From positions 186,001 through 250,000 of the forward strand of contig JACPYX010000007.1 in assembly GCA_016195815.1 (NCBI GenBank): 64,000 bases of DNA, read 5' to 3'. The position numbers and the translations under genes are program-made. The stretch's first letter is position 1. Each line of letters starts with the position of its first letter. The DNA comes from Chloroflexota bacterium (lineage in GTDB: Bacteria; Chloroflexota; Anaerolineae; Anaerolineales; Villigracilaceae). The notes beneath the pieces are model-generated. The model was not told the origin of the DNA. It did not search any database and saw nothing but the letters and a program-made list of their open reading frames with translations. Shown here in pieces: positions 27,915 to 36,992 of this stretch.

Positions 27915-27987
27915 GTGCCTGTAGCTCAACGGCAGAGCGCCACACTGTGGATGTGGATGTTGTGGGTTCGAAACCCATCAGGCACCC
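27915..27987 (+). tRNA. tRNA-His (anticodon GTG)
   Basis: Cloverleaf ggtgcctg...caggcacc with extra 5' G(-1) opposite C73; anticodon arm ccaca-ctGTGga-tgtgg; T arm gtggGTTCGAAaccca; CCA not encoded. Confidence 0.93.
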
Positions 27988-28046
27988 TAAACGCCCTCGT
28001 GTGAGGGCGTTTAAGTTTTAATCGGCTGTGTACCAGGCCGTCAGAT

Positions 28047-30098
28047 TTATAACTGAGTTCGCAGCTCTTCGGGTGTTGTTGCAGGCTGTTTGCAAACAAA
28101 ATGTTCGCAAACGTAAGCGGTGGCTTTCCCGTCTTTAACCGGACGCCCGGCTAAAAGCGCGGGAGCGTCGGTCGGCGGGGGGTAGGGGGATGCGGCTATC
28201 ACGACATTTGGCCTGTATGCCGATCGGATAACATCCAGCATCGCCTGGGCGTTTTCGATACCCGCATCAAACAGGATGGCGACCTGTTTGCCGTTATCTA
28301 AGGCGCGATGCGCGGCTGATAGCCAGCGCGCAAATGCCATCGGATAACGCATGGCAGAGTCGGCGATAAGCCTCAGCGCCTTCTCAGCCAGGTCGCGGTA
28401 TTCGGCTTTATCTGTGAATGAAGCAAGTTTGAGCAGGGCCTCGCAAGCCAGGGCATTGCCGGAAGGTGTGGCATTATCTTGAATATCTTTGGGGCGGATA
28501 AGTAAACTCTCTCCATTTTGCGGAGTGTCAAAAAAACTGCCCTCAGGATCGGAGAAATAAGCGATCATTTCATTTGCCAATTTCTGCGCGGCAACGAACC
28601 AGCGATTATTGAAATCGGTTTGATATAGTTCGATCAGGCCGATGATCAACGCGGCGTAATCTTCAAGAAAAACCTCATTTGTAACTTGTCCGTTTCGCCA
28701 CGAGCGGCGCAGACGTTCTTCGACGTAAAGGTTGGCCAGCAAAAAATCTGCGTTGCGCGCGGCCAGAATAAGATATTCAGTTGCTTTTTGTTTATCGTCT
28801 ACGAAACGGGCGGCCTCAGCGAAGGCGTGAAGCATGAGGCCGTTCCAGGCGGTAAGAACTTTATCGTCTGTACCGGGGCGGACGCGTGAAGCGCGTACTG
28901 TAAGAAGCCTGGAGTGGCAATCGGTTAATTTATCGGCGACCTGCTGTTCGTTAATATTGAAGCGGGCAGCGAGGGTTGCATCATCCATTGCGCGTTGTAA
29001 AACTGTCTTGCCTTCCCAATTCCCTTTTTCGGTGATCCCATAAGCCGCCGCGAAGAATTCAAAGTCTGAATCGTCGGCCAGTGTTTTTCCGATTTCTTCC
29101 TTCGTCCATACATAGAACTTGCCTTCTTCTCCTTCTGAATCTGCATCCAGTGAAGAATAAAAACCGCCATCGGGGTGGGTCATTTCGCGCGCTACGAAAT
29201 CGAGGGTTTCGATGGCGATGCGTTTGAAATAAGGTTCATCTGTGATCTGCCAGGCGTGGAGGTATGCGAGCGCAAGTTGGGCATTGTCGTAAAGCATTTT
29301 TTCGAAATGTGGAATGCGCCAGAATGAATCGGTGGAATAACGGGAGAAGCCTCCGCCGACCACATCGTACATTCCGCCGCGTGCCATGGACTTGAGCGCG
29401 TGTATAGCGGGAAGTTTTCCAAGTTCTTTGAATCTGCTGAAATCGATTTGCCGCAGCAAAAACTCTATCGTCATTGGCTGGGGGAATTTCGGCGCATCGC
29501 CCCAACCTCCATAGCCCCAATCGTACGCGCCGGTGATGGATGCAGTGACCCTTGTCAAGTCTTCCTGTGTAAGAGATGTATTGCTCTTGTCGGGCTGTGC
29601 GACCATTTGTTGCAGATGTTGTGATATTTGATTCCCCACGCGTTCGATCTCATCATGTTCATTTTGCCAGGCATTGACTAGTCCGCTTAATACGTCAGAA
29701 AAGGATGGCATGTTGTAGCGTTTTACAGGCGGAAAGTACGTGCCCGCATAAAACGGACGCAGATCGGGCGTGAGGAATACTGACATCGGCCAGCCGCCCG
29801 AACCGGTCATTGCGGTGGTGGCTTGCATGTAAATGTTGTCGAGGTCGGGGCGTTCCTCGCGGTCTACTTTAATGCAGATGAAGTGTTTGTTCATGTAAGC
29901 GGCAGTCTCTATGTTTTCAAATGACTCGTGTGCCATGACGTGACACCAATGACATGCCGCATAGCCAATCGAAAGAAAAATCGGCTTATTCTCGGTGCGG
30001 GCTTTTGCCAGCGCTTCTTCGCCCCAGGGATACCAGTCAACGGGGTTGTGGGCGTGTTGTAGAAGATAAGGGGATGTTGAATTTGCGAGCCTGTTCAT
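28047..30098 (-). CDS. Thioredoxin-fold/DUF255 protein (YyaL/SPATA20-like)
   Basis: [51 protein letters not shown]. Confidence 0.95.
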   Translation of the reverse strand: MNRLANSTSPYLLQHAHNPVDWYPWGEEALAKARTENKPIFLSIGYAACHWCHVMAHESFENIETAAYMNKHFICIKVDREERPDLDNIYMQATTAMTGSGGWPMSVFLTPDLRPFYAGTYFPPVKRYNMPSFSDVLSGLVNAWQNEHDEIERVGNQISQHLQQMVAQPDKSNTSLTQEDLTRVTASITGAYDWGYGGWGDAPKFPQPMTIEFLLRQIDFSRFKELGKLPAIHALKSMARGGMYDVVGGGFSRYSTDSFWRIPHFEKMLYDNAQLALAYLHAWQITDEPYFKRIAIETLDFVAREMTHPDGGFYSSLDADSEGEEGKFYVWTKEEIGKTLADDSDFEFFAAAYGITEKGNWEGKTVLQRAMDDATLAARFNINEQQVADKLTDCHSRLLTVRASRVRPGTDDKVLTAWNGLMLHAFAEAARFVDDKQKATEYLILAARNADFLLANLYVEERLRRSWRNGQVTNEVFLEDYAALIIGLIELYQTDFNNRWFVAAQKLANEMIAYFSDPEGSFFDTPQNGESLLIRPKDIQDNATPSGNALACEALLKLASFTDKAEYRDLAEKALRLIADSAMRYPMAFARWLSAAHRALDNGKQVAILFDAGIENAQAMLDVIRSAYRPNVVIAASPYPPPTDAPALLAGRPVKDGKATAYVCEHFVCKQPATTPEELRTQL

Positions 30099-30133
30099 AA
30101 TAGAGCGATTATATCTGATGGCAACATCAGCCC

Positions 30134-31012
30134 TTATTTGATTTTTATGGCTAATGTGTAATTGACCACTTGCCCCGCCATTGGCACCACTTCAATGATG
30201 TAGTCCTGTGTCATGGGGAGTTTCAAATCGAAATCGGTCGCGCCCGTCACCGAGCGGACATAAGGCTGGCCGTCACTGAAGCCATAGATCGTCAGGGCCA
30301 CGTTGGTCCCGCTCAATGACACGCTCATTTTTTGATCTTTGATGGCAAATACGGTATAGGCTACGTTGTAGCCGCCAGCGGTCTTTCCGCTGACTTTTGC
30401 CGAATCTTCTCCCGCCGCGAATTTGACGCGGGCCGGGATGTCAACGGAAAGCGTAAAGTTCTCGGCGATTGCCCCGCCATACAGGCTGATGTAATAATCT
30501 TCGGTCGTTGGAAGCGTGCCCTGCCAGTTGGAGAGTTTGGACGCGGCATTCAGCATTGTTGTTCCTCCCTGTGTCTTGATGGACATGGTTACATCATTGT
30601 TGAAGGAACTGGCCATGACGATCATAGGCTGGCCCTGCAAGGCTGCGAGCACATAATTTTTTGTTTCACCAGGCTGGATCGTACCTGTTGCCTCGCCAGT
30701 TGTTGCGCCGGTCAGAAAGTTGATGCGCGTTGCCACAGGCAGGACTTGAGTGGGCTGAACTGGGGGAAAGGTGGGCAGGATCGGGGTGAGTAAGGAAGCC
30801 GTGGTCGGCGCGGAAGTTGGCGGGATGTTGGTCGGCACCGCTTGAGCGGTCAATGCCTGCAACGTAGCCGCCACAACAGTCGCTACTTCGTTTTGTGCGG
30901 ACGGCGCCGCAGGAGATGCGGTTCCTCCACACGCCACAACAAGTAAGGTGGCGATTACCAGTGCCGCAAGCGGCCTCCATGTTTTTGTGAGGGCAGTATA
31001 AGGTGTTTTCAT
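30134..31012 (-). CDS. Putative lipoprotein, low-complexity linker and C-terminal beta domains
   Basis: Signal peptide with lipobox-like VVACGG; Thr/Pro-rich region; repeated 'qDYIIEV'-type segments reminiscent of pre-peptidase C-terminal domains. Confidence 0.55.
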   Translation of the reverse strand: MKTPYTALTKTWRPLAALVIATLLVVACGGTASPAAPSAQNEVATVVAATLQALTAQAVPTNIPPTSAPTTASLLTPILPTFPPVQPTQVLPVATRINFLTGATTGEATGTIQPGETKNYVLAALQGQPMIVMASSFNNDVTMSIKTQGGTTMLNAASKLSNWQGTLPTTEDYYISLYGGAIAENFTLSVDIPARVKFAAGEDSAKVSGKTAGGYNVAYTVFAIKDQKMSVSLSGTNVALTIYGFSDGQPYVRSVTGATDFDLKLPMTQDYIIEVVPMAGQVVNYTLAIKIK

Positions 31013-31087
31013 GCGAGTCTCCTTGAATTTCAAAAGTATATCCTAATTGGCTTAAGTCAAAATAAGATGATGCGGTAAAATCCAGCC

Positions 31088-31459
31088 ATGTCAAATTTCA
31101 GAGAACTGTTTTATCGCTGGGGGCCGGCGATCCTGGTCATGGCTGTGATATTTTTCTCTTCATCCAAACCCGGGAACGATTTGCCAAATTTCGGTACGAT
31201 TGATTTTGAAGTAAAGAAGTTTGGACACGTGATCGGCTATGGGTTGCTGGCGCTAAGCTATTGGCGAGGCCTGCGCTTTGATAAAAAATATATTTGGCTT
31301 GCGTGGGTTCTGGCGATTGCGTATGCGCTTACCGATGAATTCCACCAGTCATTCGTAGCCGGACGCCATCCTTCAATGGTTGATGTGTTTTTGTTTGACG
31401 GGGGCGGCGCGATGCTTGCTTTGTGGATTGGACGGCGTCGTTTGGAAAGTAAAATATAA
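31088..31459 (+). CDS. VanZ-like family protein
   Basis: KFGHVIGYGLLALSYWRGL ... AYALTDEFHQSFVAGRHPSMVDVFLFDGGGAMLAL. Confidence 0.88.
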   Translation: MSNFRELFYRWGPAILVMAVIFFSSSKPGNDLPNFGTIDFEVKKFGHVIGYGLLALSYWRGLRFDKKYIWLAWVLAIAYALTDEFHQSFVAGRHPSMVDVFLFDGGGAMLALWIGRRRLESKI

Positions 31460-31664
31460 CAGCAGGTTGATGCGTGAGTCTTTGATGATGCCCTGCAAAT
31501 ATGCAATAGCGCGTTGAGCAAGAGCGCCAGATGGCGCAAAGATAACAAAACGCTTTGGCGCTTTCAACAGATGCTTGAGTGCTGGTGATAAGTTTCGATG
31601 CGTAACGTTGGTTTGCCGCCGGCGCCTGCGGCGGTATTTCTTTAGTTCGTTTTTTGATACGGGC

Positions 31665-32174
31665 TTATTCTTTTATCCCCAACTCTTTGAAATTGGCATT
31701 TGATAAGAAGCGATTCACTTCTTGTTCGACGGCACGGCACGCTGATGGAATCGCCTCATTAACGGCCTGACTCAACCCGCTTCCCATCAATATTTGTTCG
31801 GCCTCGATCCCAATGATCCTGATTGGAATTTCGTCCAGCGCAGGGTTGAGCCTGCGTCCAAGTTGCAGTGTCTCGGCAACGCCCCATCCATGCGCGGATT
31901 GCGAATCGGGCGCGAACGCAGACAGTTCATTTGGACCGAGTTGATGCAGTCTGCCCGGCTTTTTCAAGCTCTGGACTGCATCAACCAAAACAGCCGCGTC
32001 CACGTCTTCAAGCAGATCCAACAAAGCGAGACCAGGCAGTTCGCTCGCCTCTATCTGGACCTCCGGCCGGGCCGCCGTTTCGGGATATTCCTCCTGCCAG
32101 CGCCGCACAGTTTCCAGCCCGGCGGCATCGTCCCCGCGCAAACTTTGACCGATGCCGATTACCGCAATCTTCAT
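31665..32174 (-). CDS. Hydrogenase maturation protease
   Basis: MKIAVIGIGQSLRGDDAAGLETVRRW ... DVDAAVLVDAVQS; immediately downstream of the hydrogenase large subunit. Confidence 0.9.
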   Translation of the reverse strand: MKIAVIGIGQSLRGDDAAGLETVRRWQEEYPETAARPEVQIEASELPGLALLDLLEDVDAAVLVDAVQSLKKPGRLHQLGPNELSAFAPDSQSAHGWGVAETLQLGRRLNPALDEIPIRIIGIEAEQILMGSGLSQAVNEAIPSACRAVEQEVNRFLSNANFKELGIKE

Positions 32175-33460
32175 TTTTCGATTTCTTCCACTTTTAATTT
32201 CAAGAAATGCGTTGCACAAGAGATGCACGGATCATAAGCGCGCACAAGATGTTCAGCCGTGAGAGTAGCGTCAGCATGTGACATGCTCACGATTTTCGGC
32301 GCCAACGCAAACAGGTCTGCTTCGATGCGGGGCAGGTTTTGCGCGGTGGGCGGGGTGATCTTTGCAAATTCGATCAGTCCGTTCCCGTCAATTTGATAGC
32401 GATGATAGAGTAGTCCGCGCGGCGCTTCAGTTGCTGCTGCGCCGTTACCCGCTTTGAGCTTCAACTCGAGATGTGCCGGCCCGTCGGGCTTATACGCCTT
32501 CACGAGTTGGATTGCTTCCTCGAAGAATTGCACCAATTCGATGGCGCGCGCTATCAACGACTTATACGGGTTTCTAAGCGGCAGTTTTATCTTTGAATCT
32601 TTCAGCGACTTTTGCGCAATCGGAAGCAATTGTGCGTGGTTCAGATTCAAGCGCGCCAAGGGGCCGACAAGATAAGTGTTGCCGTCCACTGTGCGGCCAT
32701 GCAGGGCGTTTGAATGTTCGATGTGTTCTTCGATGTAGGCGGTCTCATAATCCTGGACGGAAAGTTTTCGCCCTTTTGACGACCAGACTTCTCCCTCGAT
32801 TACGCCGTATTCGTCCGGGTGATGCAGGGCCACAAACTCGTAGTCAATTTCAAGTTCGGGGAAGGGCAGGGTCACAGCCCACTTGACGCAATCAATCGAA
32901 GCCTGCAATCCCCATTCGAGTTCGGGAAGCAGGGCTGTCAGCGAAGCGGCTTGCGGCCAGCTATAGAATCCGCCCACGCATACATTGACGGGGTGAATCG
33001 AGCGCCCACCGATGGCCTTCAATATCTGATTGCCGATCTTCTTGAGACGCAGTGCGTTCTTGACCACGTCGGGCGCAATAGCCGCGACTTCAAAAGCCGA
33101 CTGCTTGCCGAGCAAGTCAGGAGCTTGCAGCATGTAAATATGTAACGCGTGACTCTCAATATATTCGCCGCAGTACATCAGACGGCGCAGGGCGCGCGCC
33201 TGATGGCCGACCTTAATACCCAGGGCGTTTTCCAATGCAAACGCCGAGCTCATCTGATACGCGACCGGGCAAATCCCGCAAATGCGCGCGGTGATATCGG
33301 GAACTTCCTGCAGAAAACGATTACGGAGAAAGCCTTCGAAAAAGCGCGGCGGTTCATAAATATCCAAACGAATCTCAACAGCCTTGCCGTTTTTCAACCC
33401 GATGAACAAACCACCTTCACCTTCCACGCGCGCCAGGGCAGGAACTTCGATATTCTTCAT
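32171..33460 (-). CDS. [NiFe]-hydrogenase large subunit, group 3b-like
   Basis: RICGICPVAYQMSSAFALENALG (L1) and C-terminal DPCISCATHFLKLKVEEIEK (L2 plus cleavable tail). Confidence 0.95.
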   Translation of the reverse strand: MKNIEVPALARVEGEGGLFIGLKNGKAVEIRLDIYEPPRFFEGFLRNRFLQEVPDITARICGICPVAYQMSSAFALENALGIKVGHQARALRRLMYCGEYIESHALHIYMLQAPDLLGKQSAFEVAAIAPDVVKNALRLKKIGNQILKAIGGRSIHPVNVCVGGFYSWPQAASLTALLPELEWGLQASIDCVKWAVTLPFPELEIDYEFVALHHPDEYGVIEGEVWSSKGRKLSVQDYETAYIEEHIEHSNALHGRTVDGNTYLVGPLARLNLNHAQLLPIAQKSLKDSKIKLPLRNPYKSLIARAIELVQFFEEAIQLVKAYKPDGPAHLELKLKAGNGAAATEAPRGLLYHRYQIDGNGLIEFAKITPPTAQNLPRIEADLFALAPKIVSMSHADATLTAEHLVRAYDPCISCATHFLKLKVEEIEK

Positions 33461-34251
33461 TTTGTCTCCTTGTGGGCGGAAAGCAGGGCGTCGGCTGTTT
33501 TGCGGAACGAGGGCGCGTATCCACTGATGCCGCGGAAGAGGCGGGCGGTTGCCCCCGGATAGGGTTCCAATTTCTGCAGGATTGGCGATAAAGAATCAAG
33601 GTTGGCTTCGCGGACCGGCCCGAAACAGCCATAGCAGCCTCGTCCGTTGACAGGGCAAATTGCGCCGCACCCGGCTTGCGTCGCGGGACCGAGGCATTGA
33701 AATCCTTTATCCACCAGCACACAGATCGTGCCGCGCCGCTTGCATTCCAGGCAAACGGAGTAGGCGGGTAAACTCGGTTTGCGGTTATTGAGCAGGGCCG
33801 TGATAACTTCTAGCACCTGCTCTTTGTTGACGGGGCAGCCCCATAATTCCAGATCAACCTTGACGTGTTCTGCGATTGGCGTGGCTGTTTTCAAATAGTG
33901 CAGATATTCAGGATGAGCATAAACGACTTTGGCGTATTCGTCTGCGTTTGCGAAATTCCTCAACGCCTGAATGCCGCCGGCCGTCGCGCACGTTCCGAGT
34001 GCAATTAAGATTTTGGCCTGGCGGCGGACTTCCTTTATGCGCTCGATCTCGTGCGGAGTTGTTACCGAGCCTTCAACGATTGCAATATCATAAGGGCCGG
34101 GGCGTTCGGCGCGTGTGGCTTCAAGGAAGAAAGCGATGTCAATTGCTTCGGCTAAATCAAGTAAATCATCTTCCATGTTTAGGATGGAAAGCTGGCAGCC
34201 ATCACAGGACGAAAATTTGTAAACAGCGACTGTCGGTTTGGGATTACTCAT
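33457..34251 (-). CDS. [NiFe]-hydrogenase small subunit
   Basis: VYKFSSCDGCQLSILN ... ALGTCATAGGIQALRNF ... CAICPVNGRGCYGCFGP-like Cys clusters; 4-nt overlap with large subunit. Confidence 0.94.
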   Translation of the reverse strand: MSNPKPTVAVYKFSSCDGCQLSILNMEDDLLDLAEAIDIAFFLEATRAERPGPYDIAIVEGSVTTPHEIERIKEVRRQAKILIALGTCATAGGIQALRNFANADEYAKVVYAHPEYLHYLKTATPIAEHVKVDLELWGCPVNKEQVLEVITALLNNRKPSLPAYSVCLECKRRGTICVLVDKGFQCLGPATQAGCGAICPVNGRGCYGCFGPVREANLDSLSPILQKLEPYPGATARLFRGISGYAPSFRKTADALLSAHKETK

Positions 34252-35120
34252 TAGAACTCCTCCACGTTGAAGAAGGGTTGCAGCGCGTCAAACCGGAATA
34301 CGGGACCGTCTTTGCAGATGAAATATGGCCCAAGCTGACAGTGTCCGCACGAGCCCTGGCCGCACTTCATGTTGCGTTCAAGAGAGACATAGATGCTTTC
34401 GGGTGGAACGCGGCGGGCCAATGCTTCAAAAATCACAAAGCGGATCATGATCTCGGGGCCGCAGGTCAGGACGGCAGTCTTGCGCGGGTCGATCCTGAAA
34501 TTGTAAAACCACATGGGCACCACGCCGATCCGCCCATTCCAGCTTGAGTCGCCCCGGTCAACCGTTACTTGTACGTCAATATTTGCTTCACGCCACGAAT
34601 CATATTCGTTCGTGTACATCAAATCGCTGGCTGTGCGCGCGCCGTAAAGCAAGGTCACCTTGCCATATTTTTCGCGGTTACGGATGATGTGATAAAGCGC
34701 GGGGCGCAGCGGAGGCAAGCCTATGCCGCCGCAGGCAATGAAAACATCCTTGCCTTCCATTTGCTTCACGGGCCACGAAGTGCCGAATGGTCCGCGCAGG
34801 CCGACAACATCGCCAACCTTTAACCTGCTGATCGCGTGAGTTACGTTGCCGACGAATCGAATGCTATGACCAATGAGGCTGCGGTCTTGCGAGTCGGAAC
34901 AGATCGAGATGGCGGCTTCCCCGAAGCCCGGAACATATACCATATTGAACTGCCCCGGCTGGAAGGAATACGCGGCCTGCTCAAGAGGGTCTGTGAATTT
35001 TAACCAGTAGGTGGAAACTCCCTCGATCTCAGGCGTGATGGCAGTTATTTCTGCCCAGTGAGGTTCGAGCAGATGATTTGTATTCGTCTCTACGGATTGG
35101 TCGGTTGATGATGTGATCAT
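34251..35120 (-). CDS. Hydrogenase gamma subunit, FAD/NAD(P)-binding with [2Fe-2S] (HydG/HyhG-like)
   Basis: FQPGQFNMVYVPGFGEAAISI, VFIACGGIGLPPLRPALYHII, YVSLERNMKCGQGSCGHCQLGPYFICKDGPVF. Confidence 0.93.
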   Translation of the reverse strand: MITSSTDQSVETNTNHLLEPHWAEITAITPEIEGVSTYWLKFTDPLEQAAYSFQPGQFNMVYVPGFGEAAISICSDSQDRSLIGHSIRFVGNVTHAISRLKVGDVVGLRGPFGTSWPVKQMEGKDVFIACGGIGLPPLRPALYHIIRNREKYGKVTLLYGARTASDLMYTNEYDSWREANIDVQVTVDRGDSSWNGRIGVVPMWFYNFRIDPRKTAVLTCGPEIMIRFVIFEALARRVPPESIYVSLERNMKCGQGSCGHCQLGPYFICKDGPVFRFDALQPFFNVEEF

Positions 35121-36244
35121 TTGCTGGCCTCCTTTCGCAGAATTGAAATTTCTTTGGTCAGGTCAATCTCGGCTGGACACCACGTAATACAGCGTCCGCA
35201 TCCTACACAGCCAAGCGTACCGTTCTGTTGTTCCCATGTGCCGAGTTTGTGGGAAAGCCACTGGCGATAACGCGAGGAGATGGTGGGGCGTGTATTACCG
35301 CCTGCTTGGTATGAATAACCCGGATTGAAACATGAGTCCCAAACGCGTTCTCGCGAAGTTTCCAAACCATTCAAGCTCATGTGATCGAGCGCGTCCCAGC
35401 AAAAGCAGGTCGGACAGACTTGTGTGCAGTTGGCGCAACTTAGGCAGCGAGAGCCGATCTCTTGCCAGTACGGATCGTCGAGATTCTTCAAGATCAGTTC
35501 TGGAAGATCGCTGATGTCCAGACTGCGCCCCATTTTCTTGGCAGCATTATCCATGATCCGTTCGGCTGTACTGAGCATGAACGCGCTAGCGTCTTCAAAG
35601 GGAAGGTCTGACACTAGGCCGAGCGCTAGCTCTGAGCCGATTGTCAACAGGAAGACATCGTCAAGTTCGGTCAGGTTCAGATCGAAACCGCCTTTGACGC
35701 GCGGACCGGTTCCCATGGATACACAGAAGCAGGTCCCGGCAGGATTCGAGCAGTCTACTGATAGAATAAATGCACGCTTGCGGCGGTTGCGATAGATCGG
35801 GTCGTTAAAATCATCCCGCATGAATATCCGATCCTGAATCTGGATGGCCGCCAATTCGCACGCGCGGACCCCGATAAAAGCATAAGCCGGGGCATCCAAT
35901 GGGGGAGTAATTGTTTCCCAGCCTTTATCATTTTTGCGCAGAGCAAATAGATCCACACGCGGCGGGAAGAGGAATTGCTTCCAGGATTGCGCGCCAGGGA
36001 TCACGTCAAAGTAATTTTTGTGTCCGGCCTGGATAAGTCGGAAGTGCCCAGCGTTCTGCTCTGAAATATATCCGTAAGGCAACTCGTTGATGCTTTCAAT
36101 CGAGTCGTAGACAAGAGTATCGTTCTTTATGCATGGCCCTATAGTCTGATATCCGGCTTCTCTTAAACGCGCCAGCAGGGTGTTGAAGACAGGTTTTTGA
36201 ATGGCAATTGTGCTTCCAAGTTTGGGACGGTGGTCATTTGGCAT
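35117..36244 (-). CDS. Hydrogenase beta subunit, 4Fe-4S dicluster protein (HydB/HyhB-like)
   Basis: CLSCANCTQVCPTCFCW and GCVGCGRCITWCPAEIDLTKEI; RACELAAIQIQDR. Confidence 0.93.
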   Translation of the reverse strand: MPNDHRPKLGSTIAIQKPVFNTLLARLREAGYQTIGPCIKNDTLVYDSIESINELPYGYISEQNAGHFRLIQAGHKNYFDVIPGAQSWKQFLFPPRVDLFALRKNDKGWETITPPLDAPAYAFIGVRACELAAIQIQDRIFMRDDFNDPIYRNRRKRAFILSVDCSNPAGTCFCVSMGTGPRVKGGFDLNLTELDDVFLLTIGSELALGLVSDLPFEDASAFMLSTAERIMDNAAKKMGRSLDISDLPELILKNLDDPYWQEIGSRCLSCANCTQVCPTCFCWDALDHMSLNGLETSRERVWDSCFNPGYSYQAGGNTRPTISSRYRQWLSHKLGTWEQQNGTLGCVGCGRCITWCPAEIDLTKEISILRKEASK

Positions 36245-36722
36245 TTTGCGACTCCGGATTGGCGAACATATCAATTAACTGCAAGCGTGTCACTAATAGG
36301 CGGCTGGCGACAATGTTTGCAAGCCGGCGCATGACGAGATACCCCAAATCATGATCGTCATCGCATGCCTGATGCAGTTTCTCTGCATTTATGCAGGCAA
36401 TCAGGCCATCTATGACCGCCGTTGCGCCAGCAGTGCGTTGGTGAATGATGGGTGTCGCGCTCGACCACCCAAATACTTCCCATGGTTCGGCTGTGTAGAA
36501 GCGGATTTTGCCGCGGTGAGGAACAAGCATATCGAGCGCCACGCGGCCTTCAATCACAATGTAGATTTCATTTGCCTTGTCGCCCTGGCGAAACAGAACT
36601 TCGCCGGCCCTCACGCGGCGCAGATGCGTGATCGCGGCAATTGTCTGAAAGTGTTCCGGTGTAATCTCACGAAACCAGGGGATTTTTCGAAGTTCGGCGG
36701 CAGTTTCTTTAGCGGTATTCAC
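36234..36722 (-). CDS. Stand-alone cyclic-nucleotide-binding domain protein, first gene of the hydrogenase operon
   Basis: VRAGEVLFRQGDKANEIYIVIEGRVALD; no recognisable C-terminal HTH; GTG start preceded by aaaggaggt. Confidence 0.85.
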   Translation of the reverse strand: MNTAKETAAELRKIPWFREITPEHFQTIAAITHLRRVRAGEVLFRQGDKANEIYIVIEGRVALDMLVPHRGKIRFYTAEPWEVFGWSSATPIIHQRTAGATAVIDGLIACINAEKLHQACDDDHDLGYLVMRRLANIVASRLLVTRLQLIDMFANPESQNAK

Positions 36723-36759
36723 GATACCTCCTTTAGCGGCCTTATAGCCTTTGCTGCAT

Positions 36760-36781
36760 ATTTGTAATATTATTCACAAAT
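36760..36781. promoter_or_regulatory. CRP/FNR-family-like palindromic site upstream of hydrogenase operon
   Basis: ATTTGTAATATTATTCACAAAT; core TGTAA-N6-TCACA (36763-36778) vs CRP consensus TGTGA-N6-TCACA. Confidence 0.6.
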
Positions 36782-36992
36782 ATATGGTAGTGCGTTCTGT
36801 CTTAATCTTTCGAGTAAGTTGTCATACATCTGGCTTGTCAGATTTTTCGTAGATGACGGCTGATTCACATGCTTTGATCGTTGTTTCAATGCAAGAGAGC
36901 GTTGAGAGGGATGGTTTTTTTAATCAAATAGCTCTATTTCTTGTTTATATCAAACCGACTCTGTTGTTTTTGTTTGAGGGAATTAAGCGGAA

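Noticed and set aside
31615-31645. GC-rich hairpin gccgccggcgcctgcggcggt downstream of the hydrogenase protease gene
   Set aside because: No T-tract in either direction; could be a terminator but unsupported.
33876-34547. 223-aa plus-strand ORF opposite hydrogenase small/gamma subunits
   Set aside because: Antisense to two genes with clear family motifs; no recognisable domain of its own.
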